A stretch of DNA of 64,000 nt from Massospora cicadina (taxonomy: Eukaryota; Entomophthoromycota; Entomophthoromycetes; Entomophthorales; Entomophthoraceae), in NCBI GenBank assembly GCA_022478985.1, contig JAKSZP010017468.1, forward strand, positions 22,289-86,288, read 5' to 3'. The translations under genes were made by a program, and so were the position numbers. The notes under the pieces are model-generated. The model saw only the letters and a program-made list of their open reading frames with translations. It ran no database searches and was not told the DNA's origin. Of the stretch, positions 1-11,543 are shown one piece after another; positions within the stretch are counted from its first letter, which is position 1; every line of letters begins with the position of its first letter.

Positions 1-2230
1 CACCTGATCTAAGTGGAGGGGATGCTCTCCAAGACTTACAATAACCACTTCTAATCACCTGGTCTTGTTTTAATAATCCCACCATCTTTACATTATGATG
101 TTATCATAAGAAGGCTATTGTCATTTTAATTCCTTGTAGTAGTCATTGATTATATATCATCAGTACATTGATCTTAAAGTATAGCTTAGAAATAGCTTTC
201 AAAAATTATCAAACAGTTATATATACATGATGGATAGTTAGTCAGACATATGTTAAGTGAGTATACATAAATTATAGTTGAAATTGATACTATTAATGTA
301 GATAATGGGTTGGAGTAGATGTCATAGTTGTGTAGAGAGTAACCGCTATGCTGGTTGTACAAGTTTGATCATCACTCTTTGCACAAAACTTAAAGTTACA
401 GGCTTTGAACTTCAAATGGATAAATAGTCATCAAATTAAAGCTAAACCCCTTACTAGGTCATAGTAAAAACTTAAAGTAACCAGAGTGGAAAATTTTACT
501 AAAATAAAGTATTTACTTTTTGGGACTTAGGCTAAAATTTTTTATTATCCCTTTGATCTTAGTGTTATCTTTCTTTAGGTTACCCTAATTTAAAAAGCAA
601 ACATTATTTAATAATGACATTTTAAGCATTCTGTAATAATTAAGTATATAGAATCTAGGTTCTCTACTTAGCATTAGTATTACTAAGAATACTAAGAAGC
701 TAACTAAAAGACAGAATGAACTACTTAGTATTTAAAGTTCTAGCTTTTAAATTAGATGTCTTTGTATAGCCTTTTAGATTACATTTACCCCATTTAAATC
801 TGTCTTGTTTCAGCAGAGTGTAATATTTAGATAATATAAATTTCTGGGTTGTGCCTAGTCTAATTAGAGGTAGGCACAAGGTAAGTTTTACCATTCACAA
901 CAGTTATATCAAATCATAATACTCTAGCCATACTATGTGATCACATATGATTATAGTTTTTAGAGTATTGATTATACATATGCTTATATTTTTAATAGAT
1001 CTTGTAACTTTTATTTTGCTCAAAATTCTCTTTTACTCAAGTTTAATATGTTTTCATTTTAGTATTGCTTTTCACAATTCTCAGAGGATTTTATTTACAA
1101 ATCTAAATTAACATACAAGTATAAATAAGGCTGATATTTTTAATCCACTTATTGTAAAAATTAGATTGTATATATTTTGAGGCTGATTAATATTTTTTGT
1201 AGATTCAAATCTACCATTGAACAAGAAACTACTCTCTTTAGAAGTATCCTTTCATTAAAAACTAGATAAAGCTATATTAAGTAGTTAATAAAGTACTCAG
1301 CTTTGAATCACAGCTGTTGATACCTATAAATTTGTTTAACCTTGTAAATAGCCTTCTATTTATTAAAGAATCAGATATCTTTAACTAAGTGATCTTATCT
1401 GTAGAAAATTAATTAATTTTTTTGTCAGATAGAGTAGTTTTAGATTATTCCGATATAAAATTTTATACTATCAGTTCTTTTAAGCTCATATAAACTATAT
1501 TTATTGCACATTAATTTTTTTAAATGCTTTAAACTGATAAAAATAATACTCTGTTTAATAAATCATAGTTTATAGAGAGATGGAAAGATGGATACGCAGG
1601 TATATAGTCATAAATATAGATTTTGGATTATCTATGAAGATTAAACTTATGTCAATCTATTACCTCTGTCTGAAGTTATAATGATTAAAAACCTTCACTT
1701 GTTCTCTCATACTGCAGATATTATTACAAAAATGTTACAGCAACCAACTTGCTTACTACATGGCTCAATTAACCATTTGGCTTGATTGTCCACAGTTATA
1801 CATTCTTTTTTTTAGTACTAGATGGTCCACAGTTATACATTCTTCACTAAGTTAAATAGGCCATTTTGACAAGTTTAGCATGTGATCTGACTTATAGATA
1901 CATATGACGCGCGGCTAGGGCAAACCTGTCTTGTAATACATGAAAATTATTTACAATACATGCGCTGTTAAATTCCAACTCTACCAATGATAGTTGGTAT
2001 AATATTAATCCCCATTTAATGAGTCAATATGGGTTTATCTACTATCTTAAGCCTTCTTAACCCTTCCATATTAACGATGTCAACTGCATTTATAGCTACC
2101 CAAAACATACCTATATAATATATCTGGTAATTATTTTTTATCTTTTTCGTCGACAAAAACAGCCCTCGATCCCTATCTTGAATAATAAAGATGTTTTAAT
2201 GAAAGTGTTTACCCTGAAATTGGCCCCACC
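1..2230. other. AT-rich intergenic region, no gene seen
   Basis: No ORF of convincing length or composition is visible on either strand. The stretch is very AT-rich and irregular. The only local structure noted is a 20-bp direct repeat (GTCCACAGTTATACATTCTT) at 1788-1807 and 1825-1844, 37 bp apart, which looks like a small local duplication. From about 1900 onward CpG dinucleotides become more frequent, which in this window marks the approach to gene-bearing DNA. Confidence 0.6.
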
Positions 2231-2536
2231 CGAATAAATCGTATTTAAAAAATTTACAGAGAATGTCACATTAATACATGAACCAGTTCCAAACTAGCAT
2301 TTACAAAAAAGTAGAATAAAGCTCCCAAACCTTTTATCCACCTAATCAGGTCCTTGTGTAATGTTTTACACCGCTTTACTACCTGTTTTGCTTTCACAGC
2401 CCACCTATGCCAACCACTTTTCCAGCTTGTTTTTATAAACAGCTTAGGTTTCATCATCAAAGTATGTTAATACATACCAATGTTGTAACAAAAAGGGCTG
2501 AGCGCTAAAAGCAAGCGGACAAATTGCAGCAACAAA

Positions 2537-2869
2537 TAGGCAACTTGGCTGGAGCAGTTGGACGAGTGCATGAGCCAAGTGGACAAAAAATGGAAAGATT
2601 GTAAGCGACGGCTTGTGTTAACGCAAAGACGAGATAAGAAAAATATCGAGGTAATTACTTTTAGAAGGCACCGTATGCAGGAAGTAAGAGTCAACAGCTC
2701 GGCGCAAGCTAGTAGATGGTATAGAACCGCTTGTGAAGGTATACTGACACAAATCGAGCCGGCAATGATGCTACAAGTAAATATCTTTGATTTCATATCA
2801 AAAACTGGAAAACAAAAATGTATCAAACGAGCGGTTACAATTAACAAGCCTAATAAATGCTTGATATAA
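2537..2869 (+). CDS. doubtful small ORF or exon, unidentified
   Basis: An open frame of about 110 codons runs to a TAA at 2867-2869. Its first third is charged and heptad-like (EQLDECMSQVDKKWKDCKRR) and could form a short coiled coil; the rest is unremarkable. The first in-frame ATG is at about 2570. A stop lies just upstream, but AATAG at about 2536 could be a 3' splice site, so this may be the last exon of a gene whose 5' part I cannot find. Base composition is richer in CpG than the flanks, which favours host DNA over transposon. It would converge on ERG3. The opposite strand is also open for 147 codons (2467-2910) but reads as hydrophobic low-complexity sequence. I do not recognise the product. 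Confidence 0.25.
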
Positions 2870-2986
2870 AATTTAAAGCAACTAAAAGACAACCAATTAG
2901 TAATATACATAGAATAAAAGTGTAATCAAATAAAAAACGCAAAAATTTCTTCTAGGTAATATTCCCTTTTGACTGCTGCTTTGTAG

Positions 2987-3886
2987 TTAATCGTTCTTCT
3001 TGTCTGCTTCTAAGCCTTCAATGTGAGAAAGAATATAATCACTTTCTTTGGTAGCCTTAATAGCAGACTTAATCTCATGGCGTTTTTCCTTATCAAAGAT
3101 GTCATTCGGGCAGGCACGATATGAGTTAAAGACGCGATCCCAGAGAGTAAAGTACTGGCCGTAGTTGTAATTGAAATATAGGTGATGGATCGTATGGTTG
3201 GAGGCAGAATTGATTATCGCACCGCTATCAAAGTATGCGCCGTCGTGAATAAGAACGGTCCATATGTTCACAAAAGCGAAGAGCCCAAGATAGACGAGTT
3301 TGTGGATGGGGAACAGGAAAATGACAATATGGTATGGAAGAGATTGGGAGTAACCATCCAAAAAATGAAAGGCATGTGAGGAAAATGGGGTTGGAATGAC
3401 CCATTTGTGATGGAGCTTATGAATCTGAGCATAGATTGAGCGATGGTGCAAGCCTCGGTGAATCAGGTAAATACCAAAATCGGTCGTTAAAAGAAACAGA
3501 GCTATGGACAAAATAAGGTAGGGAACTCCCGACAACTTGAACTCATCGTATAGCATGGAATAACCCCTAACCTCGAGTACAAAAAAGGGAACCGTCAGAA
3601 AGCTCATTGGGATAATATTTAACGAAGAACATTTGATCTCAAGCTGGATCTGATTAGGCAAAAAACGCGGATGATTCATCAACCGCTTATCATAAACGTA
3701 GTAATACGAAAGACTAGCGACAGAAAAGTATAAAAGGAATCCAAAAACAACCGTAATGACGGAGAGGGATATAAACTGCCTCACTATGCTATCTCTAGGT
3801 AGAGGAATGGCACCTAAACGTGGGAGATATGTGTTATAAACATTATCATATACCAAGTGATCAGCAATCGCAAGTACATAATCCAT
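2987..3886 (-). CDS. ERG3: C-5 sterol desaturase (fatty acid hydroxylase superfamily)
   Basis: A 299-residue intronless protein. Enzymes of this family are di-iron membrane oxidases of the endoplasmic reticulum that place the C5-C6 double bond in ergosterol precursors, using cytochrome b5 as electron donor. Three histidine boxes are present: HRGLHH at residues 143-148, HKLHH at 156-160 and HTIHH at 231-235. The block after the second box (KWVIPTPFSSHAFHFLDGYS), then QSLPYHI, NIWTVLIHDG and YFNYNYGQYFTLWDR, is typical of Erg3/SC5D. Hydrophobic segments at about 40-62, 91-105, 120-142 and 188-213 fit a multi-pass protein. The length is close to animal SC5D and shorter than budding yeast Erg3. 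The start (ATG at 3886-3884) is the only sensible one. The C-terminus has a charged tail with lysines near the end (EADKKND), compatible with ER retention. A SINE sits 48 bp upstream of the start codon, inside the promoter or leader. Confidence 0.93.
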   Translation of the reverse strand: MDYVLAIADHLVYDNVYNTYLPRLGAIPLPRDSIVRQFISLSVITVVFGFLLYFSVASLSYYYVYDKRLMNHPRFLPNQIQLEIKCSSLNIIPMSFLTVPFFVLEVRGYSMLYDEFKLSGVPYLILSIALFLLTTDFGIYLIHRGLHHRSIYAQIHKLHHKWVIPTPFSSHAFHFLDGYSQSLPYHIVIFLFPIHKLVYLGLFAFVNIWTVLIHDGAYFDSGAIINSASNHTIHHLYFNYNYGQYFTLWDRVFNSYRACPNDIFDKEKRHEIKSAIKATKESDYILSHIEGLEADKKND

Positions 3887-3926
3887 ATTAATCAGGCGGT
3901 TATATTAGTCGAGGAGTATGAAAAAT
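3887..3926 (-). promoter_or_regulatory. ERG3 proximal leader
   Basis: The 40 bp between the ERG3 start codon and the SINE target-site duplication are AT-rich and hold no clear TATA element on the minus strand. The original promoter must lie largely on the far side of the SINE or have been interrupted by it. This is inferred from position only. Confidence 0.3.
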
Positions 3927-3934
3927 AAAAGATG

Positions 3935-4063
3935 AAGGGTGGTTAGCCGAGCGGGTAAAACTGCTTCCACCTCTAGTGCAGGTTTTGAGTTCGAAACCTG
4001 TACTGGCTAGAATACTCTCGGTGTGGTATATTTGTCCCAAGGTCGACCCACCTCGAATAATTA
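3935..4063 (+). mobile_element. tRNA-derived SINE (short copy)
   Basis: The element starts with a tRNA-like head. TAGCCGAGCGG at about 3945 matches RNA polymerase III box A and GAGTTCGAAACC at about 3987 matches box B. No cloverleaf acceptor pairing is found, so this is not a working tRNA gene. The 3' part (CGGTGTGGTAT, then GTCCCAAGGTCGACCCACCT and CGAA) matches the tail of the second SINE at 45527-45805. An 8-bp direct repeat AAAAGATG flanks it at 3927-3934 and 4064-4071, read as the target-site duplication. It is inserted just upstream of ERG3, in opposite transcriptional orientation. Confidence 0.7.
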
Positions 4064-4071
4064 AAAAGATG

Positions 4072-4910
4072 TATCAAGCCCGAAGAGCCGCCCGTTAAGA
4101 AATTTATACTATTCCATCTATAGTTGTAGCAACTTTGTTACTGATATCGAACCAACAGCGATGCATTAGGAAAATGCGTGAGTATTTTGAAACGTTCATG
4201 CTTTCAATTTTATCATGGCACGAAACAATTGATTTGCTGCTAAAAATCGAACCATCGTGTTTAGACTTTAGTATACGAATAATAATTTAGAGAACAAAAG
4301 GCTATTTGGGTCTTTTACCCTTGCTTTTCTGAAATTTCGCCAACTTACGCCTTTAAATAAATCGATTAACTTGATAATTACCCAAATGATCACTAACCGC
4401 TTGGCAAAACCTTTTAAACTAGAATCAACCGAATATCAAACTGCTCAGCCGTAACAATATACTGATTACCATTAAAATATATAAAATTTCACCTTTTATA
4501 TATAAACCTTTTTATTTTACTATGAAATTTAATAAAAGAATATGGTATAATATTAACTTGTCATCTGACCTTAGTAACTGTGCAAAATTTTATCAATAGG
4601 TTATGTCAGGAAGTGTATTAAATGAAGGATACAAGTTTCCAACACAAACAAGATGGTGAGTTAAAGAGAAGCAATTAATTAGGGTAATACCTCACTGTCA
4701 GAAAATTACATTACCAGTTTTGACAAAATTATGGTTGACATGCAGAGATTGGCTAACACTGTCTGATTCATATTTCTGCTGATGCTTCTTTAATCTAACT
4801 CATCTACTTCAAGGTAGACCAAAGTATAAACTTAACAAATAAATCTAAATCATAGGCAAAGGTAGGCAATACACTAGATTATATATTTACTGAGGCAGGC
4901 TAACAAGACT
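4072..4910. other. intergenic DNA between ERG3/SINE and the Gypsy array
   Basis: No gene is seen. The first 400 bp contain many CpGs and look like unique sequence, probably the distal upstream region of ERG3. From about 4450 the sequence becomes AT-rich and featureless up to the target-site duplication at 4911. Confidence 0.6.
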
Positions 4911-4915
4911 GGATC

Positions 4916-6576
4916 TGTAAGTCTTAGAAAGAAACCCCTGCATCTTGATTTGGAGTTATTCCTATTTCTTACTAAGAAGAGGAAAAGGCTGGTGGCTGTC
5001 CCTCTCACCACCCTGGGTGATTTAGCACATGTGGTGGATGAGAGGTGGGTGGCGATGTATCCCCTGAGGATCATATCATTTTCCTTTATGCCAATAACCC
5101 AAGAGCTAGTGGGGAAAATCCAGGGTATGTGTGGGGAAGTGGTGGCAGCTGGGGGCCACTGCTAGCAGAGGGTTGTCAGCAATTATTCCCCTCAAAAGGT
5201 TATCCCTAGTGGTTTGAGTTCTGCTAATATAATTAAATTAGAATCAACCAAAAATAAATTGAGTAAATCAATTCCAAGAATATGAATTCTAAACTGCTGT
5301 GCCTTTCAGTGCCTTTGATTACAAGCCCATCCCTGATAGGTACAGGTACAATAAACCCCTTCCCAACTCAGTGGGACCAGCCTATATGGCCTAGCCATGG
5401 GTGCACCCAATCACCCACCAAATAAAGTGATGCTGATCTGCCAAGTGAAATTGTGTCAGGAGAGAAAAGTTGGTAGCAAAGTTTAAGTATGAGTCAGCTG
5501 GCCAGGCCAGGATCAATTCAGCATGATAATAATTTCAGGATATTGATCTGATATAATCAAATTATGAAATTATTTCCAATGGTTATTAAAATCATTCAGT
5601 TTATCAATTTTATATTGTAAGTGTGAAAAAATGGTTCAAACCATTTATCCCACTTTGACTTGAAATCAGATTTCAAATTTTGAGTCAAAACGCCTGGGGG
5701 ATTTCTGACTAAGGTTGGCTCAGAATCAGGGTTTTGCCCACTCCAAGCTATACTTTAGGCTCAAAAGAGCTTCAAGTATGGTCAAAAGAGGGCTTTCTAA
5801 AGTGCAATTTTTAAAGGTTGAGCCCCCATCATTCTGAACCTCAGTTTGGAATTTTTGTAGCTTCTTTTGGCTGTTTAGGCCTCATGCCTTACCTGAGCGT
5901 TGGGTGTGACAAGGTTTTGTCACAAAAACAAAACTTTGAACTTCAGAGCATTAGCCCTCCCCAGTTGCTCTGTATTTTCTTGTCTCACTTGCAATGCCAG
6001 AGAAATACTGGGATCACCTTGCTTGATTTTATTACATTAAATAAAAATAAAGGGATCTTCAGGGATTTGTTACCTCATTTACCTGCTGTTCTTTTTCCAC
6101 ATCTGAGATTTCCCAATATTTTGAGAGTTAAAGATGGGTTGGTATTATCCAAACCTATCAGCTTACTTCAGTGGTCCAACTTTGCTGTTGGACCTATTTC
6201 TGTGTCAATTTACTTCACTGAAAATTCAGGCATCTGGCAAATGAAATCTGGGTAGTTCCATTTGTTACAATAAAGCTTATAAGTCAGTGAACACCAAAAG
6301 GTTCTGCTGTTGCTCCATTTTTTCACTTTCCATCATTTTGGTTCCAATAAAAGTTGTACAAAAACATCCAAATTTATTTGAGAGTTTAAGTTCTGCTAGA
6401 CCTTTAGTGACAATGATTTCCAATTCTGGAAATCCATGTCTATCTATATTGGTTACCTTCTGCCTTTCTCATCCATCATTATGAATGTCTTTTCTGATGT
6501 ATTCTTTCTGGGGTTCTGGGTGTTTACTCACCCAGAGAACCCGCTGGTCTTATTATTATCAAAACACTCCATGACA
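4916..6576 (+). repeat. Gypsy-1 LTR1 (outer 5' LTR)
   Basis: It begins TGTAAGTCTTAG and ends TCCATGACA, so it has TG...CA ends. It aligns by eye with LTR2 and LTR3 over blocks such as CCCCTGCATCTTGATT, GGCTGGTGGCTGT, GTGGTGGATGAGA and the 3' part GGTTCTGGGTGTTTACTCAC. A 648-bp insertion (5622-6269) accounts for its extra length. Without it and one target-site copy the LTR is about 1.0 kb. Short open frames inside it are not genes. Confidence 0.82.
5622..6269. mobile_element. Insertion in LTR1, probable solo LTR or MITE
   Basis: This block is absent from LTR2 and LTR3. Its ends are imperfect inverted repeats (TGTGAAAAAATGG and CCATTTGTTACA) with TG...CA termini. The 5-bp flanks are GTAAG (5617-5621) and ATAAA (6270-6274), which differ by two G-to-A transitions and could be a decayed target duplication. 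It holds an open frame at 5818-6255 with no recognisable product. Its class (solo LTR or small TIR element) is not settled. Confidence 0.55.
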
Positions 6577-7125
6577 TAATAAACAACTTAAATTCTCATC
6601 CTTCTCCATCCTGCCCTATGGGTGGGGTGCTGTGTTGGTTTTGTTATATGAATGAAAGGATGACCATTGGCTAGGGTGGTGTCTGTTGGGAAGTTGGCCT
6701 AATTGTGGGACCACAGTTTTTATGCCAAGTTAGAACATGTTTCCTGGCCCAAACACCAGTATGGTCTACCTCCATGTTGATTGGAGTAGGAACCAAGTTT
6801 TCCCCTTTTCCTCAAATGGGCAGGAAGGAATGGACTGCAAGCTTGGGGTGTTGTTTGTTTATGTGGATGTTGATCTACACCCTCATACCGCTAGTGTGGG
6901 TTCTGATGCTTGTATTATTGCAGTCAACGCTGCCACTCAGGAGAGCAGATGTACATGGATCCACTGGTGTCCCTGTTATCCACAATGTAAGTGGAAGAGG
7001 TAAGGTTTATACAGACAATGTATAACATGGCTTCTTCTCCCTTGGAGTGGCTAGGGGATGGTTTAACGAATATTCCTTCTCTCCCAGGTGCATCTTACAT
7101 CTTGGCTAAGGCACAAGATCAGTCT
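6577..7125 (+). other. Gypsy-1 internal 1, leader region without recognisable gag
   Basis: This 550-bp segment joins the LTR to the protease. I see no capsid-like sequence and no CCHC zinc knuckle. The overlapping frames at 6705-7025 and 6737-7003 do not resemble Gag. Internal 2 has the same spacing (11544-12080), so the shortness predates the tandem amplification or is a property of the family. Confidence 0.5.
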
Positions 7126-10100
7126 TACTTTTTTCTATCATTTAGATCCAGTTGGGCGCTCATGTGGTCTCCTTTGAGGATCTCTTGGACACAGAAATCA
7201 TTGGAAAGCTTATGAGGTTTCAGGTCACTCAGGTGTTGAATCTTAATCTGGATGTAAAATCCTTGGTTTAAAATGCATTGTTGTCCTCAATGACCCGTTA
7301 CCCAGTGAGATGTTCAGTACCATTATCAGTACATGAGCTTGACTTCTGTGATCAGTTCACTGCTGTGCCAGATATGTTATTTTCTATCATCCTGGGGGCT
7401 AATTGTTGGCAGCGGCAAAAGTTTTGTATTGATCTGGAGCCCAACCTGTTGTCATTTAAGAATCCACACATGAGGGTCAAAATTTATTTGATCAATATCT
7501 TCTTTCTTGCAGGAGCGGTGGGGTTGATTGTGTCAACTCCTTCCTCTGTGGTGTTGCCAGCAGATTTTCACTCTAGCTTGGACCAGTACTGGGACACCTT
7601 AAATATGGAGAAAGCCAACCATCTTCCCTTCCATTCTGAGTTTAATCTGGCCTTCCAGCTGACTTTAAATGATATCAACATCAGTATCTTTATATCTTTA
7701 TAAAGATTAAAAGGACAAGGTTCTGGAGGTTTGGTTGAATGATATTATCATGAATAAGTGTGTGTTTAAGGGGATCTCACCTCTCAAATATCCCATAGTT
7801 TTCACCCAGAAGTCCAACGGGATGTTGTGCCCCTGCTTGGACTATGGGCATCTATATAATAAAAATTTGTACAATCCATATCCTCTTCCCCTAAATCAGA
7901 CGATTAGTCAGGCAATTTCAAAATCTTGGGTGTTTTTGAAGCTTGATATCATGAATGCATTTAGCCAGATTTAGTTGCAGAAGGCCAGGAGTGGCTTACG
8001 GCAGTTCATACCAAGAAGGGAACTTCCAGTTCTTCTTAATTCCTTTTGGCTTAAAAAATGCTCTGGCCACATTACAGTAGATTATTGATGATGTGGTTAG
8101 TGACCTTCAGTTCACTTGTGTGGTGGCGTATATTGAAATATTCTTGTGCATTCCCCCACTCCTGATTAGCATGAAAAGTACCTGGAGGTAGTATTATCTG
8201 TGTTACAAAAGGCTAAACTCTATGTAAAACCCTCTAAGTGTGGGTATTTAGGAATGAGAATACTTTTCTCAGTAACTTGGTCCTGAAATATGTTTATACA
8301 GTTCTTCTCAGCAAGCTTGCAGCCATCCTAACGTGTCCTACTACCACCTTCCAGAAGCAGTTGTGGAACTTCTTGGGCAACATCATTTTCATAATTAAAA
8401 TTTTCCCCTGCCCTTTTGAAACGGGATGAACCGCTACATCCCTTGACAGGGAAAAGTTTTCCATTATGATGGATAAAGGAATGCCAACGGAAATTTGACG
8501 CCATCAAAGAGGCTTTTGTGGTATCCCTCATTTTCAAACATGCTAACCTCACCAAGCCTTACATCATATCATGTGATTTATTGTCAGCTGCTGTGAGGCA
8601 GTGTTGCTTTAAGAGCAGAATAAATTGGAGCATCCAGTTGTCTATTTTTCCCTTAAGTTTGCGTTCTATGAACAGTCTTGGGTTGTTTATGATAAGGAGT
8701 TGGTCGCCGTGGCATGGTCACTTATAAATCGACATTACCTTCTTGTGAGAGCGCAACATGAAGTGACCATGTGGTCAGATCATCAGGACCTCATGTATCT
8801 TTCAAACAGCAGAAGATGGCCCATTACCAGGCCTAGACATATTGTGATCTCTGTAGTTTTAATTTTAGATATAAATTTGTCAAGGGTTTATTGAATGTCC
8901 TCCCTGATTTGTTAAGCTAAAATATTATTGAGCCTAATGGAGAAGGAAGGCCAGAAGCTCACCATGGTTTTCACCAGCCTAGATTGTTGCTATTGTTACT
9001 CCCCCAGTTTCGGTGGTGTAGTGAGATTTGGACGTTCCATTTTCTATAAGGTATTAGCAGGACAAATGACCTTCATGGAGGGCTGGAACTGGTTGACCAG
9101 CTGGTCTTCCAGTGCACTGACGTATTCAGTGTTTGTTGGTAGAGGAAACAATTTTTTAAATCCTGAGTTTGGGTTCTGCCCCATCTTCATTATGAGGCAA
9201 TTTAGACTCATCATGACCCTCTGGTGGTGGGTCACCCAGAAAATAAAATGCCTCAACTTTATGAAGCAGACGTACAACTAGACAGTATTACCAAGGATAT
9301 ACCAGCACATATTGCTAGTTGCATAATGTTCACGCAAGAGAAAATTTTGATTGCTTTGGTTGGAACAGCCTTCTTCTTCCCTGAAGCAGGCTGATGGTCC
9401 ATGGACCTCAGTATTTGTTGATTTTTTGTTGAGCTTCCCATCTCCAATGATTCAATGCAATTATGGTGGTTGTAGACCGCTTTAACAAGTTTTTCTTGTA
9501 TATCCCCTGTTCAACTGCTATTACCTCCAAGGAAACTGCCTGGCTCTTCATGCGTCATGTTTTCTCACTGTTTAAGTTTCTTCAGGAAATCATAAGTGAC
9601 TAAGACTAAAGTTTATTTCGCGCTTCTAGACAGCCCTTCTGGCTACCTTAAAAATTAAGCTGTGCCATTCCACCGCATACCAACCTATGTCTGTTGGGTA
9701 TATGGAGTAAATCAAGAAGATCCTTAAGCAGTATCTTTAGTGTTATGCCACCGCGCACAGGATACTTGAGTAGATGAACTTCTTTTAACACAATTTTCAT
9801 ATAATAATGCCTTACACGTGTAACTGGGTTTTTGCCTTATAAGCCACATTGAGTCTAACCCCACATTCTCCCCTGAGCTGTGTTTTTGCCCAGAGGTCCC
9901 TGCTGCAGAGTATCGTGTGCAACATTCTATAGACTTAATCCCTGGTCCAAGGTTATCTGACCAAAGTCATCAGCAATTACAAGTGACTCATATTGGAAGT
10001 ATCTTCCCACATGATGAGATCATAATGGGTTCATTAGTAATGCTTGATGTGTGCCACCTGCATATGAATGTGCCCTCAAGGAAGTTTGCAAGCAAACATT

Positions 10101-10510
10101 TGGTCCTCATGTTGTTTAGGAAGATTTGGGTATTGGGGCCTTTCAGTTGGCACTTACCGCTCATTAGAACAGCACATCATCTTTCATGATTCCCAGTTGC
10201 CACTATTTGAAGGCATACCATCGGTGGATTCTGAGCCAGTGGTGATCAAAGTCTCTGCAGAGGCAGAGGTGGAGGCTCTTTTGGCATCACAAACTTAAAT
10301 CACTCAGTGCAGTACCTGGCGGCAGGAAATGATTTCTCTTATTTACAAACAACTGGGTTAGTGCCTGCAATTGTGCAAATTGCCACAAGTTGGTAAGAGC
10401 CTTCTACATTGCACACCTGGACGTTTCCCGCCATCCCAGAAGCTTGCCTCCATCATGATAATCAAACTCTTAAAGGCGCAGAGAAATGTTGCATTGGCCT
10501 AAGTTTCTGG
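7126..10510 (+). pseudogene. Gypsy-1 pol remnant, copy 1 (PR-RT-RH-IN-chromodomain)
   Basis: This is the degenerate polyprotein of a chromodomain Ty3/Gypsy element. Domains in order: retropepsin around 7130-7215 (LGAHVVSFEDLLDTE, active-site DTGA lost); a PR-RT linker; reverse transcriptase around 7735-8330 (the YLDD box reads YIEIF); RNase H around 8520-8890, with frames such as YDKELVAVAWS and HEVTMWSDHQDL; integrase around 9030-9900, with ELPISNDSMQL and the later QFSYNNAL; and a C-terminal chromodomain region around 10060-10510, with the HHSVQYL-type block in another frame. Dozens of stops and frameshifts interrupt it, so it cannot make an active enzyme. A purine-rich tract (AAAAAGAAAGG) just before 10545 is the likely polypurine tract. 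Confidence 0.8.
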
Positions 10511-10544
10511 TGAGAGTGGATCCCAACCTAAAAAGAAAGGTCAA

Positions 10545-11543
10545 AGTAAGCTTTGGAGAACAACCCCTGAAGCTTGATTGGTAGGTATTCCTATTCTGTA
10601 CAAAAAAAGGGAAAAGTCTGGTGGCTGTTTCACTCATCACACTTGGGCAATTTAGCCTATGTGGTGGATGAGAAGTGGTGATGGCATATCCTCTGAGTAT
10701 CAGCTGTTTGCCTCTATGCTAACCAACCATGAGCTGGTGGGGAAATTTAGGGTGTATAGAGATGTGGCAGCAGCCAGGGGCTACCATCAGCAGAGAATTG
10801 CCAGAAAATCTTCCCCTCAAAAGGTTGTACCTGGCAATTGAGTTTTACTGATAAAATTAAATTAGAATCCACTGAATAAATTGAGTAAATTGGTTTTAGG
10901 TGTGGGAATTACCAATCACCGTGCCTCTTCAGCACCATTAATTGTGAGCTTATCCCTGAAAGGTACAGGTGCAAGGAACCCCTTCTCAACTCAAAGGGAC
11001 CACCCTATGTGGCCTGGACATGAGCGCACCCAGTTGCTTGATGGATGAAGTGACGCCAATCTGCCAAGCAAAATCACATTGGGGTGGGAAACTTGGTGGC
11101 AAATCTGATGTGAATCAGCTGGCCAGGACAGGATTGATTTAGCGTCATAAGATTTTAAGTAAGCCAAACTGACATGATTAAATTGCAAAATGATTCCCAA
11201 CTATGAATGAAATTGTTCAGTTTTTTAATATGCTTTGTGAGCTTTATAAAGAAATGAACCCCAACAGGTACCGCTATCACTGTATTTTTCCCTTTATGCC
11301 ATTTTGGTTTCAATAATAGTTCTCTAAAAACATACAAATTATTTGTAATTTTGAGAGTTCTGCTAGACCTTTAGTGGCGATAATTTCTAATTCTGAAGAT
11401 CCCTGAATAGTCCTCTGGTTGCCTTCTTCCTTTCTCATACATCAATATAAATGATTGTACCTGAAGTATTCTGGTTGGGGTTCTAGTTGTTCACTCACCC
11501 AGGATTCCAGGCTGGTCTTATTATCAGCATGCTTCATGCCACA
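10545..11543 (+). repeat. Gypsy-1 LTR2 (shared central LTR)
   Basis: At 999 bp this is the uninterrupted copy and gives the ancestral LTR length. The start is AGTAAGCTTTGG, where the family TG is mutated to AG, and the end is TTCATGCCACA. It is shared by internal 1 as 3' LTR and internal 2 as 5' LTR. The next bases, ATGGAGCAACC, are the candidate primer-binding region. Confidence 0.8.

Noticed and set aside
1788..1844. CRISPR-like or regulatory meaning of the 20-bp direct repeat
   Set aside because: Only two copies, in AT-rich intergenic DNA of a eukaryotic genome. Simple local duplication is enough.
2467..2910. 147-codon minus-strand ORF opposite the 2537-2869 frame
   Set aside because: Hydrophobic, leucine/serine-rich shadow translation without motifs. 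The opposite strand has better charged-helix character, though neither is convincing.
3937..4012. Functional leucine- or serine-type tRNA gene near ERG3
   Set aside because: Box A and box B are good, but the bases 3' of box B cannot pair with the 5' acceptor strand. The shared tail and target duplication show a SINE.
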